64,000 nucleotides of DNA from Neoceratodus forsteri (taxonomy: Eukaryota > Chordata > Ceratodontiformes > Ceratodontidae). Numbering within the stretch: position 1 is the first letter of the stretch; every line of letters begins with the position of its first letter. Positions 43,560 to 54,955 of the stretch are shown piece by piece. Position numbers and translations under genes: made by a program. The notes beneath the pieces were generated by a model, which saw only the letters and a program-made list of their open reading frames with translations, had not been told where the DNA came from and searched no databases. The stretch covers positions 195,954,501 to 196,018,500 of the forward strand of contig CM057458.1 of the NCBI GenBank assembly GCA_016271365.2, read 5' to 3'.

Positions 43560-45250
43560 TGAAACCAACATAAATATAGAATAATCCCAATAATGGTTCT
43601 CAGTGTACCATGCTTCTGTGACTGCCGCAATATCCAGGTGTCCCTCTTCCATCAAGGCCAGTAGTTCAGGGAGCTCGTTACCCAGACTACAGGCATTGGT
43701 ACTCATCTCCCTCCATTTTTTGATAGCCTTACCCCTTTTAGCCCTATCCCTGTTCTTACTGTCTTTTTCTTCATTAATCCCTATCCTGCTTCCTATCGAC
43801 TTCTCTACCTTGGTGTTTACCTTGCTTTCTACCCTGTTTTGTGGGGGGTGGCCTGGGATTTTTCTGCTCCTGTTCAGTGCCTTCCCCCTTGGCTAGTTTA
43901 AATGCTGCCAATGAAGCAGTTAAATCTATCACCTAAGATCCTGATTACCCTCCCAGACGGATGCAGTCCATTGTGCCAGTATAGCCCTGTATCGCTCCAG
44001 GTTGACCCTTGGTCCCCAGTGAAGCCAAAACTCTGAGATCTGCACCAGTTATTCAACCATTGATTGAATCCCGTGGTGCAGAGTACCCTAGCCTCACCCA
44101 TGCCGTAGACAGGCACACCTCCGAGAAGGTTACTGTGCATGCTACTTGTCTAAGGCCACTCCCCAACTCCACAAACTCCTCCTGCACTTCTCTGATCCCA
44201 TTCCCAGCCAGGTCATTTGACTGTAGGTTTACAGTGATGTCAGTTCCCTCTCCGTGCTGCTGCTTCCTTGGTCCTGAGGATTTGCTTCCTGTGCTCCAAG
44301 CAATGGCGCCTTGCAGACACCTACCACCCTCTTCCCTCCCTCCCTCCCCCAGTTTTACCCCCAGTGATTGAATCCCATACCAGGAGTTGTTTCCTTCCGC
44401 TGTGGCATCCCGTGCCACCTTCCTATGGGTTTCCTTTGTGGAGGTTCCCAGCATCCTTCTTGGCCTCCACTGTGGGTGCCTCCATAGAGGAACCATGCTC
44501 TGCCAGAGTGGCATATGAATTGTAGAGAGGTACAACTGGAGGGATGAGGGATGTACCTCTTTTCCACTACCCTCACTCTCCCTGAGTGCACTGTGGTCCA
44601 GACGCTCTTCATTCTTGGCAGCCTCTGAGGCAGCAGCCCTGGTGGTCCCTGGGTGGAGGAGGAGGTTTCCTGAATGCCCGTCTGGTTGGCCTGGAGACGG
44701 GCAACCTCCTCCCTGAGACCAGAGAGGTGCCTACAAATAGGGGAGCATCGTAGCCTGAAGAATGTCTGCCGGAAGACTGCCACCCCACAGCCAGTGCATT
44801 GCATCACTCCCCACATGTCTATCTCTTCCTTCCTGTTTGTTTATTTTTTGTTGTTGTTAGTGTATGCGAACATCTGCTTGCATTTACCCCCTTCACAGTG
44901 TGCTGGGCAGTTAAGGATATTACAGGTGTATGTCCTTTGCCCTTTTGGGGAAGTGATGTCAGAACCCCTGGTATAAAGGAAATGACGCTCATGGGGTGAG
45001 GGGCAGGGTGGGTGGTACCAAGCCACTGCCCTCCAGAAACAATAAGCTACGGCTCTGACCCACCACACCAGTGAGTGCTTTCCTTCCTTTCATCAAGACA
45101 ACCTGCACAACAATTTAACCGAAAATATACCCTGCAAAAAACAATTTCAGTCAGAGAAAAACAAAGCAGTTCAGCCCAAACCATGTGTTCTGCCCTCTGA
45201 CACTCCTTTGTCTAGCCGTGAGGGAGAACTGCCTGAGGAACCACCATGCT
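43560..45250 (-). mobile_element. CR1-type LINE: 5' leader, ORF1 and start of ORF2
   Basis: Minus-strand order: a leader above 44820, ORF1 with a cysteine-containing start and an esterase-like domain (44816 to about 43890), then the ORF2 endonuclease start reading S-T-N-A-C-S-L-G-N-E-L-P-E-L and V-T-E-A-W-Y (about 43702-43612). The element is cut off near 43560. This is the only CR1 copy here that keeps ORF1. Confidence 0.7.
43890..44816 (-). pseudogene. CR1 ORF1 with SGNH/esterase-like domain, frameshifted
   Basis: The N-terminus reads C-T-G-C-G-V and later L-R-E-E-V-A-R-L-Q-A-N, a short coiled coil seen in CR1 ORF1 proteins. After frame changes, N-D-L-A-G-N-G-I-R-E-V-Q-E-E-F (about 44213-44168) matches the G-T-N-D block of the esterase domain. 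N-N-W-C-R-S-Q-S-F-G-F then leads to G-L-H-P-S-G (about 43960), where the catalytic Asp/His pair D-G-x-H is expected; here the Asp position reads N. The Gly-Asp-Ser nucleophile box is not intact (W-D-S near 44368). The esterase of CR1 ORF1 may help interaction with membranes or lipids. Confidence 0.6.
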
Positions 45251-45669
45251 ATTCTCTTTAAATTGCCGCTATTCCTTTTAAGTTATCACCTAGCAGAGAC
45301 CCCAAGACAAACAATTTCAGTGTTCTGTATGATGACCAGTAGTGATTCGGCCTTGTGACAGGGTAGAATAGGACCCTGACCCATTTGTTTTGGAGAAAGT
45401 GTTTAAATTCAAAGATTTTTTTTTTCCTTTTCTGTTTCTCCTCTGGTTGCACAACCAAATTTTCCTGTGAGACCTCTGACTTGATCAACCTGAACAGTCT
45501 CGCAATTCTTTGCCTCTCTCTCTCTGTTTTCCTCCCTTGCATGTCTGCTAATATAAAAATATGTACAAATCACTGCATGGAATAAAGCTGATAATGGGAT
45601 CACTTTTGTTTAGAAAATATTTAGTATTACTGTTGAAATGTGTATTAATTGTATTTTGCCATGACTTTA

Positions 45670-47287
45670 TGTAACCCCTAGATGGCGCTATCCCAGGGGC
45701 TACTACCCCTGCCTGATTTGCCACTAACAGGTTGAGGGGCCTGGATCCAATGGCGGGTGCCTCCACCCAGAGGTCAGGGTTTGCAATAGTTAAACTTACT
45801 TGGTCACAGCCCTCTGGGACACTGCAACCCCCCTTTCTTCCCACTAGTGGCCCACACAATATATCAGAATTACCTTCACAGTATACACACCCCAGGGCTG
45901 GTTCAGGCACTGGGACCTCCTGTAAAATAAGATACAGTGCAACAATCACAGTACAATACTTTAACATAGACAAATACTCAGGCAGTATAACTTTGCTGAA
46001 ACAAGCAGCTCGGATTTATTTAGGGGAATATAACAAGGACAGGGGAAATCAGGTTAATTAGCTTATCACTTTACTCATCTACCTATGGCTCTGTGCACAG
46101 GCCTATCCCTACCAGTTACTGTCCCTGGGTACCCAAGCCCTAGTGGCTAGTCCAAACCGTGGCAGCTGGTAGGGGCCCTTTCACAGAGAAAAGAAAAATT
46201 AGTTTAAACAGTCAGCAGTACAGTGATTCCATTTGGATTTAATGTGGCAATTCAACAGGGAGCGACCCTGAATTAGTACTCACGACCTCCAAACAAGATA
46301 GGGTCCTTCAATGTCAGCAGGGCTACTCTTGAGCTCCACAAGACTCCTCACACATTTATATGGCAAACAGGCAGGCTGCTTCTCTATCCCGATCGCAATT
46401 ACTGCACAATACCCGGGAGAACACACAGCAGATTCAAGTCCTGACAGACCGAGTGCAGTTCAGCAATTTCTCCAGTCTTCTACAGGGTGAGCCTGATTTC
46501 TACTCTTCAGATATCCTTTGATTCTTTTCACAGGATGGATTCAGTCCTAACAAGCAGTTACACAAGCTGCAGACCGGAACTCAGGGCCTTACACACGTTT
46601 CCCGACTAAAACTGCACACCGAAAAAGCACAGGGCTCCTTCCTTCTTCACTGCCAGAGCTCAACTGAAACTCCAACAGACAAACCGAGCACTTCCTTTGA
46701 GTTCCTCCCAGTTCTTGACTGGATTGGCTGTCACTCACAATAGACTGCTCCTGTTGGTCCAAAAAGGCGTCAAGTCTAAACTACATCTCCCAGAGTCACT
46801 GCCCATACAATCCTCTTGTGGCTGGCTCAGATTATGAGTCCAAGTTCTGATCTGTCCAAGGCACCATTTTAGAGCTAGCTTACCCCACACTGATTGGTCC
46901 AGTTCAGCAGTTCAAAACCAGAATGGGGAACTAGGCAGACACAGTTCTGACTGCAAAGAAAGCAGGTTAGACAAACTGTAATTTCATTATTACTCTAAAT
47001 GGTTTCTGGCAAACAGTTACATCTTTCAGATAGGTTCCCTTGCACTCCTAGTGACTGCAAAATGGAGTGAATTGGCAGCAGCTCGAGTGGTACTCAATCA
47101 AAGAAACACACAGTCCCCCATCCAAACTAATTATGTCTGCAAGCAGACAGCTCTTAAAGAGACAGTACCAGAGGTTCTAAAAACACTCACTGATAAATGG
47201 CTTAAACGCCAAACACCATTCAGGCTTGGAGCATTCAAGCAAGCTCCTGGAAGTCTTTTGGGAACCCCCATTTGCAGGGGGGTTACA
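45670..47287. mobile_element. probable solo LTR (1.6 kb)
   Basis: The segment starts TGTAACCCC (45670-45678), ends GGGGGTTACA (47278-47287), and is flanked by TTTA on both sides (45666-45669 and 47288-47291). TG...CA ends with inverted terminal bases and a 4-bp target duplication fit an LTR of a Gypsy- or ERV-like element. No internal coding region or second LTR is seen. A DNA transposon with short inverted ends remains possible. The minus-strand ORF 45973-45548 crosses its boundary and is not a gene. Confidence 0.5.
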
Positions 47288-47483
47288 TTTAGAAAACTAG
47301 AGGTTATTTGACTGCAAATATTGAGCCTTTTGCAAAAGGGGGCCTCAAGAAGCACAGTGTTCTACCAGCTCCTAAAACTTACAAGGACATACGTTTGTTA
47401 AGGATAGGGGGTTGAAAAGAGTTATAGAAAAGAGCTAAGCTAAGTTGCAAGGAGAGATTTTACAAGAAAGATTTTATTTTGCC

Positions 47484-47675
47484 TATATAAATATAGAATA
47501 AAGTACATGGTGGTGTGTTTAACGAGAGTTTACACACACCCGAGGAGTTAGATGCTACATAAACCCCGAGAGCGAAGCTCGAGGGGTTTGTGCAAAGCAT
47601 CTAATCTCAAGGGTGTGTGTAAACTCCTGGAGTTTAAACATACTACTCTATATTTTATTTTATATAATCACTGGT
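47484..47675. mobile_element. palindromic MITE-like element
   Basis: Left arm AGTTTACACACACCCGAGG then TTAGATGC is mirrored by GCATCTAA then GGGTGTGTGTAAACTCC on the right. The centre is CCCGAGAGCGAAGCTCGAGG. The outer arms are AT-rich (TATAAATATAGAATAAAG against its mirror). Confidence 0.65.
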
Positions 47676-50044
47676 TTCCTTGGCTACAGCAATTATATAA
47701 AATAAAATCAGCAGTTTCTGTGTATACGAGTATGCTCCACTTTATTTTACGTCCGGTTGGATTTTCATTTTCCGCGGCTTCACTTATTTTTTTTTTTTTT
47801 AAATGTTCAGCGTCCCCCATCTGTAAAACTAGTGCTCATTTTGATATTTTTTTTTTAATTTACTCACCGCCGTGTTTCTTTGGCGGCTCCGTTGTAAGAA
47901 GGTAGCGTGAGCCAAGAAGGGAGATGCTGCTGTAGGTGCATGCACAGAGGGAGGAGAACCGTGTGCATGTTTGCCATTATAAACGCTCCTTTATAACGGC
48001 AAATTACGCCACGGTCTGTCAATGGCAAAAGGGGAGACCCATTAATTATATAGTTATTATGAACAAGTTGATATATATATATATATTTTTTTTAATGCCA
48101 CTATAAATACATTTTTGGTGAATTTTACAACTGCCCCTGGGTTTTCCCTATGCTTCCTGACCTGTGCCTCAATGACAGGCCTTTATTTTGGCTAGTAGGA
48201 ATGTTGCCACAGGTGTGATTCATTTTCTTTTTAGGACTAAATATGTGGAATTCATTTTCTCCCATCTGTTTCTGGATTTAGTTTTTTTCTGTAAATTGCA
48301 ACAGGAATTTTCCACAGTTAAGGGACTTGGGTTGTTGCACAAAACAGATATTTTATATACTTGACAGTTTACATTGGCTAGTAGTATTTTCTGTTGGTGG
48401 CAAAAGGGTCCTTCTAACAAAATCCTCATTTAGCTTTGCTTGACCTCTTTATTACTGCCGCCATCCTTTAGAAATTACATAGTAAAAAAGCCTACATCAT
48501 GACGTACAACTGCTCTGTACCTCAGTTGTCATCCATAAAACTTTCTCTCCCCCACCCCATGTAGCCCTGGTACACTGTCACACAGATTCCCTTAGGTGGC
48601 AGCTGCCTAGTGGAATGTGTTCACCCCCCCCACCACCACCCACTGATGGAAGAAGCTGTCCTAGGGATGCTCAATCCTTCCTGTTCTGGCCTGCCCCAAG
48701 TGACCAGCGACCTTCCCAAAGTCCGGTTGCCAGCACAGCCAGTGGTGCCTCCACCACTGTGCTTCTGGGCCAGCACAACTTGTTTTCTGGATCATTATGA
48801 AGCAGTCTCAGATGTTCCTCCAATCAGATAGAACCACCACCATACCTCTTATTGAGCGTAGATGCTGCCTCGCCCAGTACGTTCAACTTTCCCATTCCGC
48901 TGCCTCCCAGTGTCAACTACTGCTCACCATTCTGCTCTGTACTTGCCTGCCTCTAAAATGTCAAAACAAATGTTGCGAAACTTAGTTTCGTCAGCTGCTG
49001 CCCTTCAGAGCACGGTGAGACTATACCACTTGTTACAATTAAAAAAAGGGGGGGAGGACAAAAAACTATAAACAAATAAAAACGCCTTTTAAATAGTCAT
49101 GCTGACAGTTTTATGTTGCCAGAAAATCTTCGACTGCTTCATAATATGTTAATACGTGTACTTGTGTGTGTTTCATGCAGCATGAGAATGTTATCTCATG
49201 CTGTTTGGGCTAATAGAACCACTCATCTTCGCTTTGCGGTCCTCTTCCCCTGATGGCAGATAACACTCTTACGCAATAAAAAACACACAGAAGTATAAAT
49301 ATTAATATATAGTACTGGCAGATATCCAATGGAGTACCACAACCGGAAAGATATGTGAATGGGCACCGTCTCTTCTAAGTTAATATGGAACTTGTCTTTG
49401 TTCCAAGGAATTGAAGCAGACAAAAATATATTTTAGTTGCTGTTTCAAAAGTTTATTGTATATAGCAAAGGATTACACCCCCAAAAAAAAAAAAAACAAA
49501 AAACAAAACATGCCTTGGTTTCTCTGTCAGCAGTTTGGCTTCCTATATGATTGCTAGCTGGTTGTGTTACTAATGCCTCTCAGGGATGCAGGGCTCTGCA
49601 TCTGTGATGAGCCAGCAGTGCACTGGGATGCATGTTCTGCAATGTGTTCAGCCCCTGAAGCATGCTGTTGGCACTACAGGATGCACAAACTGGTGCTTGG
49701 TGCCCACCTGCAACATAGCAGGATGTGTTAAATGGGCTTTAACTCGTTGGCTCTGAGAAGGCCAGAATTAGATTGGGGACCTACATTTTTTTTTTTTTTT
49801 TGAAGCTCCATATTCCTAACGGGAAGAACTACGGAGAGCCCTGGTATGACTGAAGTAGACACACACTGAAGTCCCGCAGATTGCAATGTAAGTTTTTATA
49901 TGTGCTGTGAGGTCTGCCTCTTATTGTACGAGAGTGTCTGATGTTTGAGCAAAAGCACCACAAAAGAAAGCTGGTTGGTTCTGTCTACCCAAACTGTACG
50001 AGAAGATGCTCTTAGTAGATATGTCACTGCACATCTAAACTTCT
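47676..50044. other. unassigned stretch with small hairpins
   Basis: A short hairpin built on TTGCCATTATAAA and TTTATAACGGCAA lies at about 47970-48003. T-runs and an A-run (49485-49508) suggest old retroposon tails. No coding family is recognised. The region 48610-49070 has several short ORFs without motifs. Confidence 0.4.
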
Positions 50045-50488
50045 TATATAGAAACATAGAATTTGCCAGCCGATAAGGACCACTGAGTCCACCCAGTCTG
50101 CCCATTTAACCCTGCCTACAGTATCTCTGCAAACCCTACATGATCTCAGATTCTTTCAGATGACTCTTGTTTCTTTTCCCATAAGATTCCCTTATGCTTG
50201 TCCCAAGCTTTCTTGAATCCTTCCACCATTTTCACTTAACTAGCTTGGCTGGCAACCTGTTCCAGGGATCCATCACTCTCTCTATGCAGAACAACTTTCT
50301 TATATCTCTCCTGAATTTACCCTCCCTCCAGCTTCATATCATGCCCCCTTGTTTTTGAACACATTTTCTTCTCACAAATACTCCCCTCCTCTACCTTACT
50401 TACTCCATTTATGTGTTTAAATGTCTCTGTAATGTTTCTCCTCTCCCTCCATTCCTCAGTGGTATACACATTGAGTTCCCCCAGCCTT
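50045..50488 (-). mobile_element. CR1-type LINE 3' end
   Basis: The reverse strand reads E-R-L-G-E-L-N-V-Y-like coding, then E-T-F-K-H-I-N-G-V, and further on R-E-S-D-G-S-L-E-Q. It ends with CAAATTCTATGTTTCTATA (50048-50066 on the reverse strand), the CR1 terminus used throughout the window. Confidence 0.75.
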
Positions 50489-50867
50489 TCCCCTCAACAT
50501 GTGCCGAAGCCGCCCTAGGGAGACCAGCAGCCAAACAGATGATTTGGCGAATGGATCACCTCCTGTATTGCTCTTTGTTACAAGTTAGCGGGGCACATGT
50601 GGGGTTGAAGACTCGCTCCACCAGACACACTGCTGCCTCTGTTGCTGCTGACAGCCATATTCCCATTTCTGAATGATGTAGGGTCGCACCTGTTTGAATA
50701 TACACACATTCATATCCTATTACAGCATCGACTTAGTCATCATACTGCTGCTTGTGGGTTTGAAGTCCTGCAGTCTCTTCATCCAATTTGGGGTGCATGC
50801 CTTGCTTCCTTCTCCAGAGGACTGCTAGGTGTCTGCCTAAATGTGGACAGTGAACTGAATGTTTGAG
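50489..50867 (+). pseudogene. fragment of a second DIRS tyrosine recombinase
   Basis: A frame reads C-A-E-A-A-L-G-R-P-A-A-K, then R-S-T-R-H-T-A-A-S-V-A-A, the counterpart of the H-x-x-R-H box at 24840. After a shift, Y-Y-S-I-D and F-E-V-L-Q-S-L-H-P-I follow, including the nucleophile Tyr region. It is more diverged than the complete element at 19.6-25.4 kb and lacks the rest. Confidence 0.7.
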
Positions 50868-51075
50868 GCGGTATAGTGCAGTGGTTTAACGCTCTGAGCT
50901 GCAAATCTGGTGACATCCAGTAGATCAGACCTGGGTTTGAATCCCACAGCTTCCACTTGCAGACTGTGTGACCCTGAGCAAGTCACTTAACTTCCCTGTG
51001 CTCCCAGGTTGCACCTGTAAAAAAGCTTTCAGCTTAGTGTGCCAGTCCTGGTTAAACAACTAAAAAAAAAAAAAG
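50868..51075 (+). mobile_element. CORE-type SINE copy c (best preserved)
   Basis: The tRNA-derived head carries an A box TAGTGCAGTGG (50877-50887) and a B box GGTTTGAATCC (50934-50944), both matching polymerase III promoter consensus closely. The core follows: CCACTTGCAGACTGTGTGAC and GAGCAAGTCACTTAACTTCC. It ends in an A-run (51062-51073). Confidence 0.85.
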
Positions 51076-51690
51076 AATGTAGGTAGTAAGAAAAGCTCAA
51101 CTTTTCCTGTTCCAGTGTGCAGTTCAGAGTTTAAAGGGGTGGAGGGGCTTAGTGGTAAACTGCCTAAATATGGATGCAAACTGAATATTAGTAGTAGAAC
51201 TGTGCTTTACAAGTAAATACCCTCTCTTTCTTAGAGGATAAATAATATATTCATTGTGGAATACTAGATTAAGCCTGAGTTTGACTTGTTACACAGTGTT
51301 ACAAAAGCAGAGAAGTGCGATATTTAGGTATACGTATTTCAGAACCTTGGTGATTATCCATCTTATGATCTTATGGTTTAAACCACTGTGCTAAGCAGAG
51401 CTGGTGGTATTACTCAGCAGTGTATCAAACCATGGAAACATAGACACACACACACGCGCTCATCAAAAATCCCATATATTCTGCTCTAAAAGAGATTGCA
51501 AAAATTGAGATTAAACACACTATTGTTGCAGTTGTTAAAACACTTTGGAATACTACACTGCATCCAAGGTTCTGGAGTATTTTTATTCCAACATCAGATT
51601 TCTGTAGGAAAAGTTTGGTGGTGAGCACTGAGGAAGTGGTGCACTCCTCAATAAGTGAGTCAGTTTGCTGAAACAGAGAAGGAGGCAGTC

Positions 51691-51730
51691 ACCTCTTACG
51701 TTTCACCCTGTCTTATAGGGCTTTATCAGA
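51691..51730 (-). other. Penelope-type 3'-end motif, degenerate
   Basis: The reverse strand reads TCTGATAAAGCCCTATAAGA followed by CAGGGTGAAACGTAAG, again the layout CTGA box, CCCT/AGGG hairpin, GAAAC. It suggests a further Penelope-like remnant on the minus strand. Confidence 0.3.
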
Positions 51731-52149
51731 GAATGCAGCTCTGGTGAAGATGTTTTGATTTGATATACATTTCAGTCAGTGAACAAATTAACAACCAGTT
51801 AGGCAATTACATCCTAGCTCAATGATTGAACACCTTGTGTTGAACCCATCACTCATACGAAAACAGATGCGTTTGAAAATCAGTCTGTATTTTAAATCCA
51901 TTGGTTCCTTGTTAGGATTCACAATATTCTTTATTAGCAAATTCTGTTCCGATGGGACCTACATTGAGAGAGAACACCAAGAGATGAATAAAAAACAGAA
52001 ATACTGTTTTGATACTAGCTCAGGATGTGTAGCTTCAAGGCACTACCGAGCAAAGCATTTTCAGTAAAGTAGTATTACCCTCTTAAGGTCACAAGCACAG
52101 TTCTCAGGAGGTAATGGTAAGTGCGTGTGGTGGGGGAGTGGAGTGATTC

Positions 52150-52572
52150 ATAGAAACATAGAAGTGTGTCGGCAGAAAAGGACACCTCGGTCCATCTAGT
52201 CTGCCCTTCCCCTCCTCATGGACTCCTCTGTCCTTTTCTTCTGACTCCCCACTTTCTTGCCCTCCCTCCCTCCCTAATGCAGTCTCCAGACCCCCTTTTC
52301 CTGACTGGATTCATATCCTTATCTCTCTTATTCAATCCCATCTAGGTATCCCATGCCCTTTTGAACTCCCCCACTGAGTTTACTCCCACACCCAGTCAGG
52401 CAGCTTATTCCAGGGACCCACCATCCTTTCAGTGAAGTATTGTCCCTTCATATTTCCTTTGAATTTGTGTCCCTCTAGTTTTAAGCTATATCCCCTAGTT
52501 GATGTTTTTTCACTCATTTTTTGAAAATGCTCCCTTCCCGCACCCTGTTTATTCCCCTCAGATATTTAAAAG
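52150..52572 (-). mobile_element. CR1-type LINE 3' end
   Basis: The CR1 tail ATAGAAACATAGAA opens it (minus-strand 3' end), followed by the reverse strand of the ORF2 C-terminus and 3' UTR. An L1-ORF1 element begins at 52573. More CR1 sequence from an upstream RT region lies at 54480-54955. Confidence 0.7.
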
Positions 52573-54475
52573 TTTTTTTAAACTTTCTTTATTGTTTTTC
52601 ATATAGTAAAACAATACAGTAGTCATTCTCATGTAAGAGCTTCACATATACAGTTATAGACCTGGTTGGAGTAACATACATATGGTCTTACAATCTTTTA
52701 TATTAGGAGGTGGGGGTATAACCCGGAAAGCTGGGCTACCTACGCTCAAAGTCCATTCAGTCCCAAAATATGCCAGCCACTTCATAGGCTAAGGAAGTGT
52801 TCATAGGGAAATAACGAGGAAGAAATGAAACTGCACTAATCTAGTAGTGCTACAAAGCTTATAACATTATTTGTTATCAAGGAAAGTGAAACCCCACACT
52901 CCCCCACCCTGCTCCAACTTTAAATGTAAGTGTAACAATAGGCACATTAGTACTGTTTAAACATCAGCAATTATATATTCCCTTTAATCAGCATAGTCAG
53001 AGAATATCAAACTAGAGGGTAATATTCTTAAACAACATAAGGATTAATAATTTCAACAAAAACTTTTGCCCTCTTATTAGGGTCGAAATCTTGACAATAT
53101 TCCCAGAGGGTAAACTTGATTAATTTAAGTTTAATACAGTTAAGTCAAGAACTAAGGAGTTTACTCAGCCCTGGTCCGAATCCGATTCCTCCATTAATAA
53201 CCCTTGGTGTGGTGGTTTTTGGAATTCTGATTGTCTTTTCAATCCATCTACCTGCGTCTTTAGCGTCGTGAAACTGCCAGCTTTTCCCTCCATAGGTTAT
53301 GCGTAGACGAGCTGGTAAGAGAAAGGAATGCACTATTCCCAATGTGTGCAGCTTCTGCCTAATGGGATCAAACTGCTTACATTTTGCTCTGGTTTGATAT
53401 GAAACATCTGGGAAGAACTTTACTTCCTTGCCCTGGCATTCAGTCGGGTAAACTGCTCTTGCTGCACTAGTAATTGCATCTCTCACATCCAAGCCAGTAG
53501 TTTTCAGCAGAATTGTCCTTGGTTGGTCCGTCTCTGTAGGTCGCGCTCCGCTCTATAGTTAATCCTATATGCCATCCGCAGATCCATCCAATCGAACTCC
53601 TCAGGCATTTCCAATTTCTCCACTAGCCAACATCGTAAATAACTGAGGAGCTGTGTTCCTTCTGCTCCCTCTGGAAATCCAACGATACGAATGTTCCCTG
53701 CTCTCAAGGTGTTTTCCACCGCCTCAAGCCGTCCCCGTAATTGCAGGTTTTCTTTTGTCAGCAAAGCTACCATTGCTTGGGTTGCTAGTGACCTTTTATC
53801 TGCATCTGTGGCTATATCTTTTACCACCACCAACACTGTTTCTTGTGCTTCCAATTTAGCCAGGGAACGTTCTATTTTGGCCTCCATTGCCCTTACAGAG
53901 TCTAATATCTTCTGCCACAGAGGTTCTGGAAAAGTACTGGCTTCTGTAGGCCGCGTAGAAGCTGCTGCATTGTTCACTTCAGCTCGGGATGTTGCATGCC
54001 TCTGAGTCATCGAGGCTTGTTGGATTTGAACATTTTTACGACCCATAGTAAGTTTGGTATCTTTCTGTAGGTAGTTGATTGAAAAAACAGAATTTCACCA
54101 CCAAAATCGAATTCAGTGCCTTTACTCTGAGAATTTTAACTTAGTAGGAGCCTCAGGTGTGGAGCAGTAGGGGAATGCTGCCTGCCAGGAAGTCGGCTCT
54201 CATTTTCATGTAAAAGGTTGTTTCGTAAGACCCCACCCCCTCTAAAATGACTCTTTGAATTCCAGATTTTAATCCGATACGCACCTTGGCATACATTGTA
54301 CAATGCCACATATATTGGAACATCTCTAGTTATATACTGTTGTAATGTTTTGTATAATTCCATGTCTTGTTTGTTCTCCTTTTCATACTTTTCCAGTATG
54401 TATTGTTCATCTGACATGGAACCTATGAAATGATCTTGTTCTCAAAGCTGTTATCTGAAATTTCAATAAATAAAA
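52573..54475 (-). mobile_element. L1-type ORF1 element without ORF2 (HAL1-like), copy 2
   Basis: On the minus strand the element runs from about 54475 through ORF1 (54046-53145) to a 3' end with AATAAA (about 52591-52586) and a short A tail (52573-52579). Only about 570 bases lie between the ORF1 stop and the tail, with no room for endonuclease or RT. That is the HAL1 (half-L1) layout. Confidence 0.65.
53145..54046 (-). pseudogene. L1 ORF1 protein, one frameshift
   Basis: The first frame (54046-53504, 180 codons) contains a Ser/Thr-rich start, a coiled-coil region (about residues 45-115, with heptad-like A-K-I-E-R-S-L-A-K-L-E-A), and the RRM start G-N-I-R-I-V-G-F-P-E-G. The second frame (from about 53530 to 53145) gives the C-terminal domain with D-V-R-D-A-I-T-S-A-A-R, V-K-F-F-P-D-V-S and L-P-A-R-L-R-I-T-Y. 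ORF1 protein of L1 forms trimers and binds its RNA. One indel near 53510-53535 breaks it. The domain set is complete. Confidence 0.75.
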
Positions 54476-54477
54476 AT

Positions 54478-54955
54478 ATACCTCCATCACCCCGTCAAAG
54501 AACTCGATCAGGTTCGTCTGGCATCATCTTCCACCTGTAAACCCATGCTGGCTGTCGTGCATGAGCCCACCCTTCTCCTGATATTGTACTAATCTTTCTT
54601 TTGGGAGTGCTTCCTTCAGCTTACCCACCAGAGGCAAGACTGACTGGACAATAGTTTCCTGGTTCCTCCTTCCCTCCGCCCTTGTGCAGTCGCACCATGT
54701 CTGCTTTTCTCCAGTCCCCTGGGACTTTCCCCTTGTCCAAAGATAGAGTAAACAGCTTTGTGAGTGGTGCTGTAAGCTCCTTCCTCATTTCCTTGACCAC
54801 CCTGGGATGTAGTGCATCAGGACCCATTGCCTTGTCCGCCCTTAATTTACCTAATTCCTCCAATAGCCTACATTCCGTAAAAGGACTTGTGTCTACCTCC
54901 CTGCCCTCCATTCTCCTATCTCTTAGCTCTAGTCCCATTCCCTCTTCCTCAATCG
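54478..54955 (-). mobile_element. CR1-type LINE, reverse-transcriptase finger region
   Basis: ORF 54938-54621 reads K-A-M-G-P-D-A-L-H-P-R-V-V-K, S-L-D-K-G-K-V-P-G-D-W-R-K-A-D, L-H-K-G-G-G and N-Y-C-P-V-S-L (usually Y-R-P-V-S-L). Below it, another frame reads T-N-L-I-E-F-F-D-G-V-M-E-V. The palm with the F-A-D-D box is missing between here and 52572. Confidence 0.75.

Noticed and set aside
45548..45973. 141-codon minus-strand ORF
   Set aside because: It crosses the boundary of the probable LTR at 45670 and shows no family resemblance.
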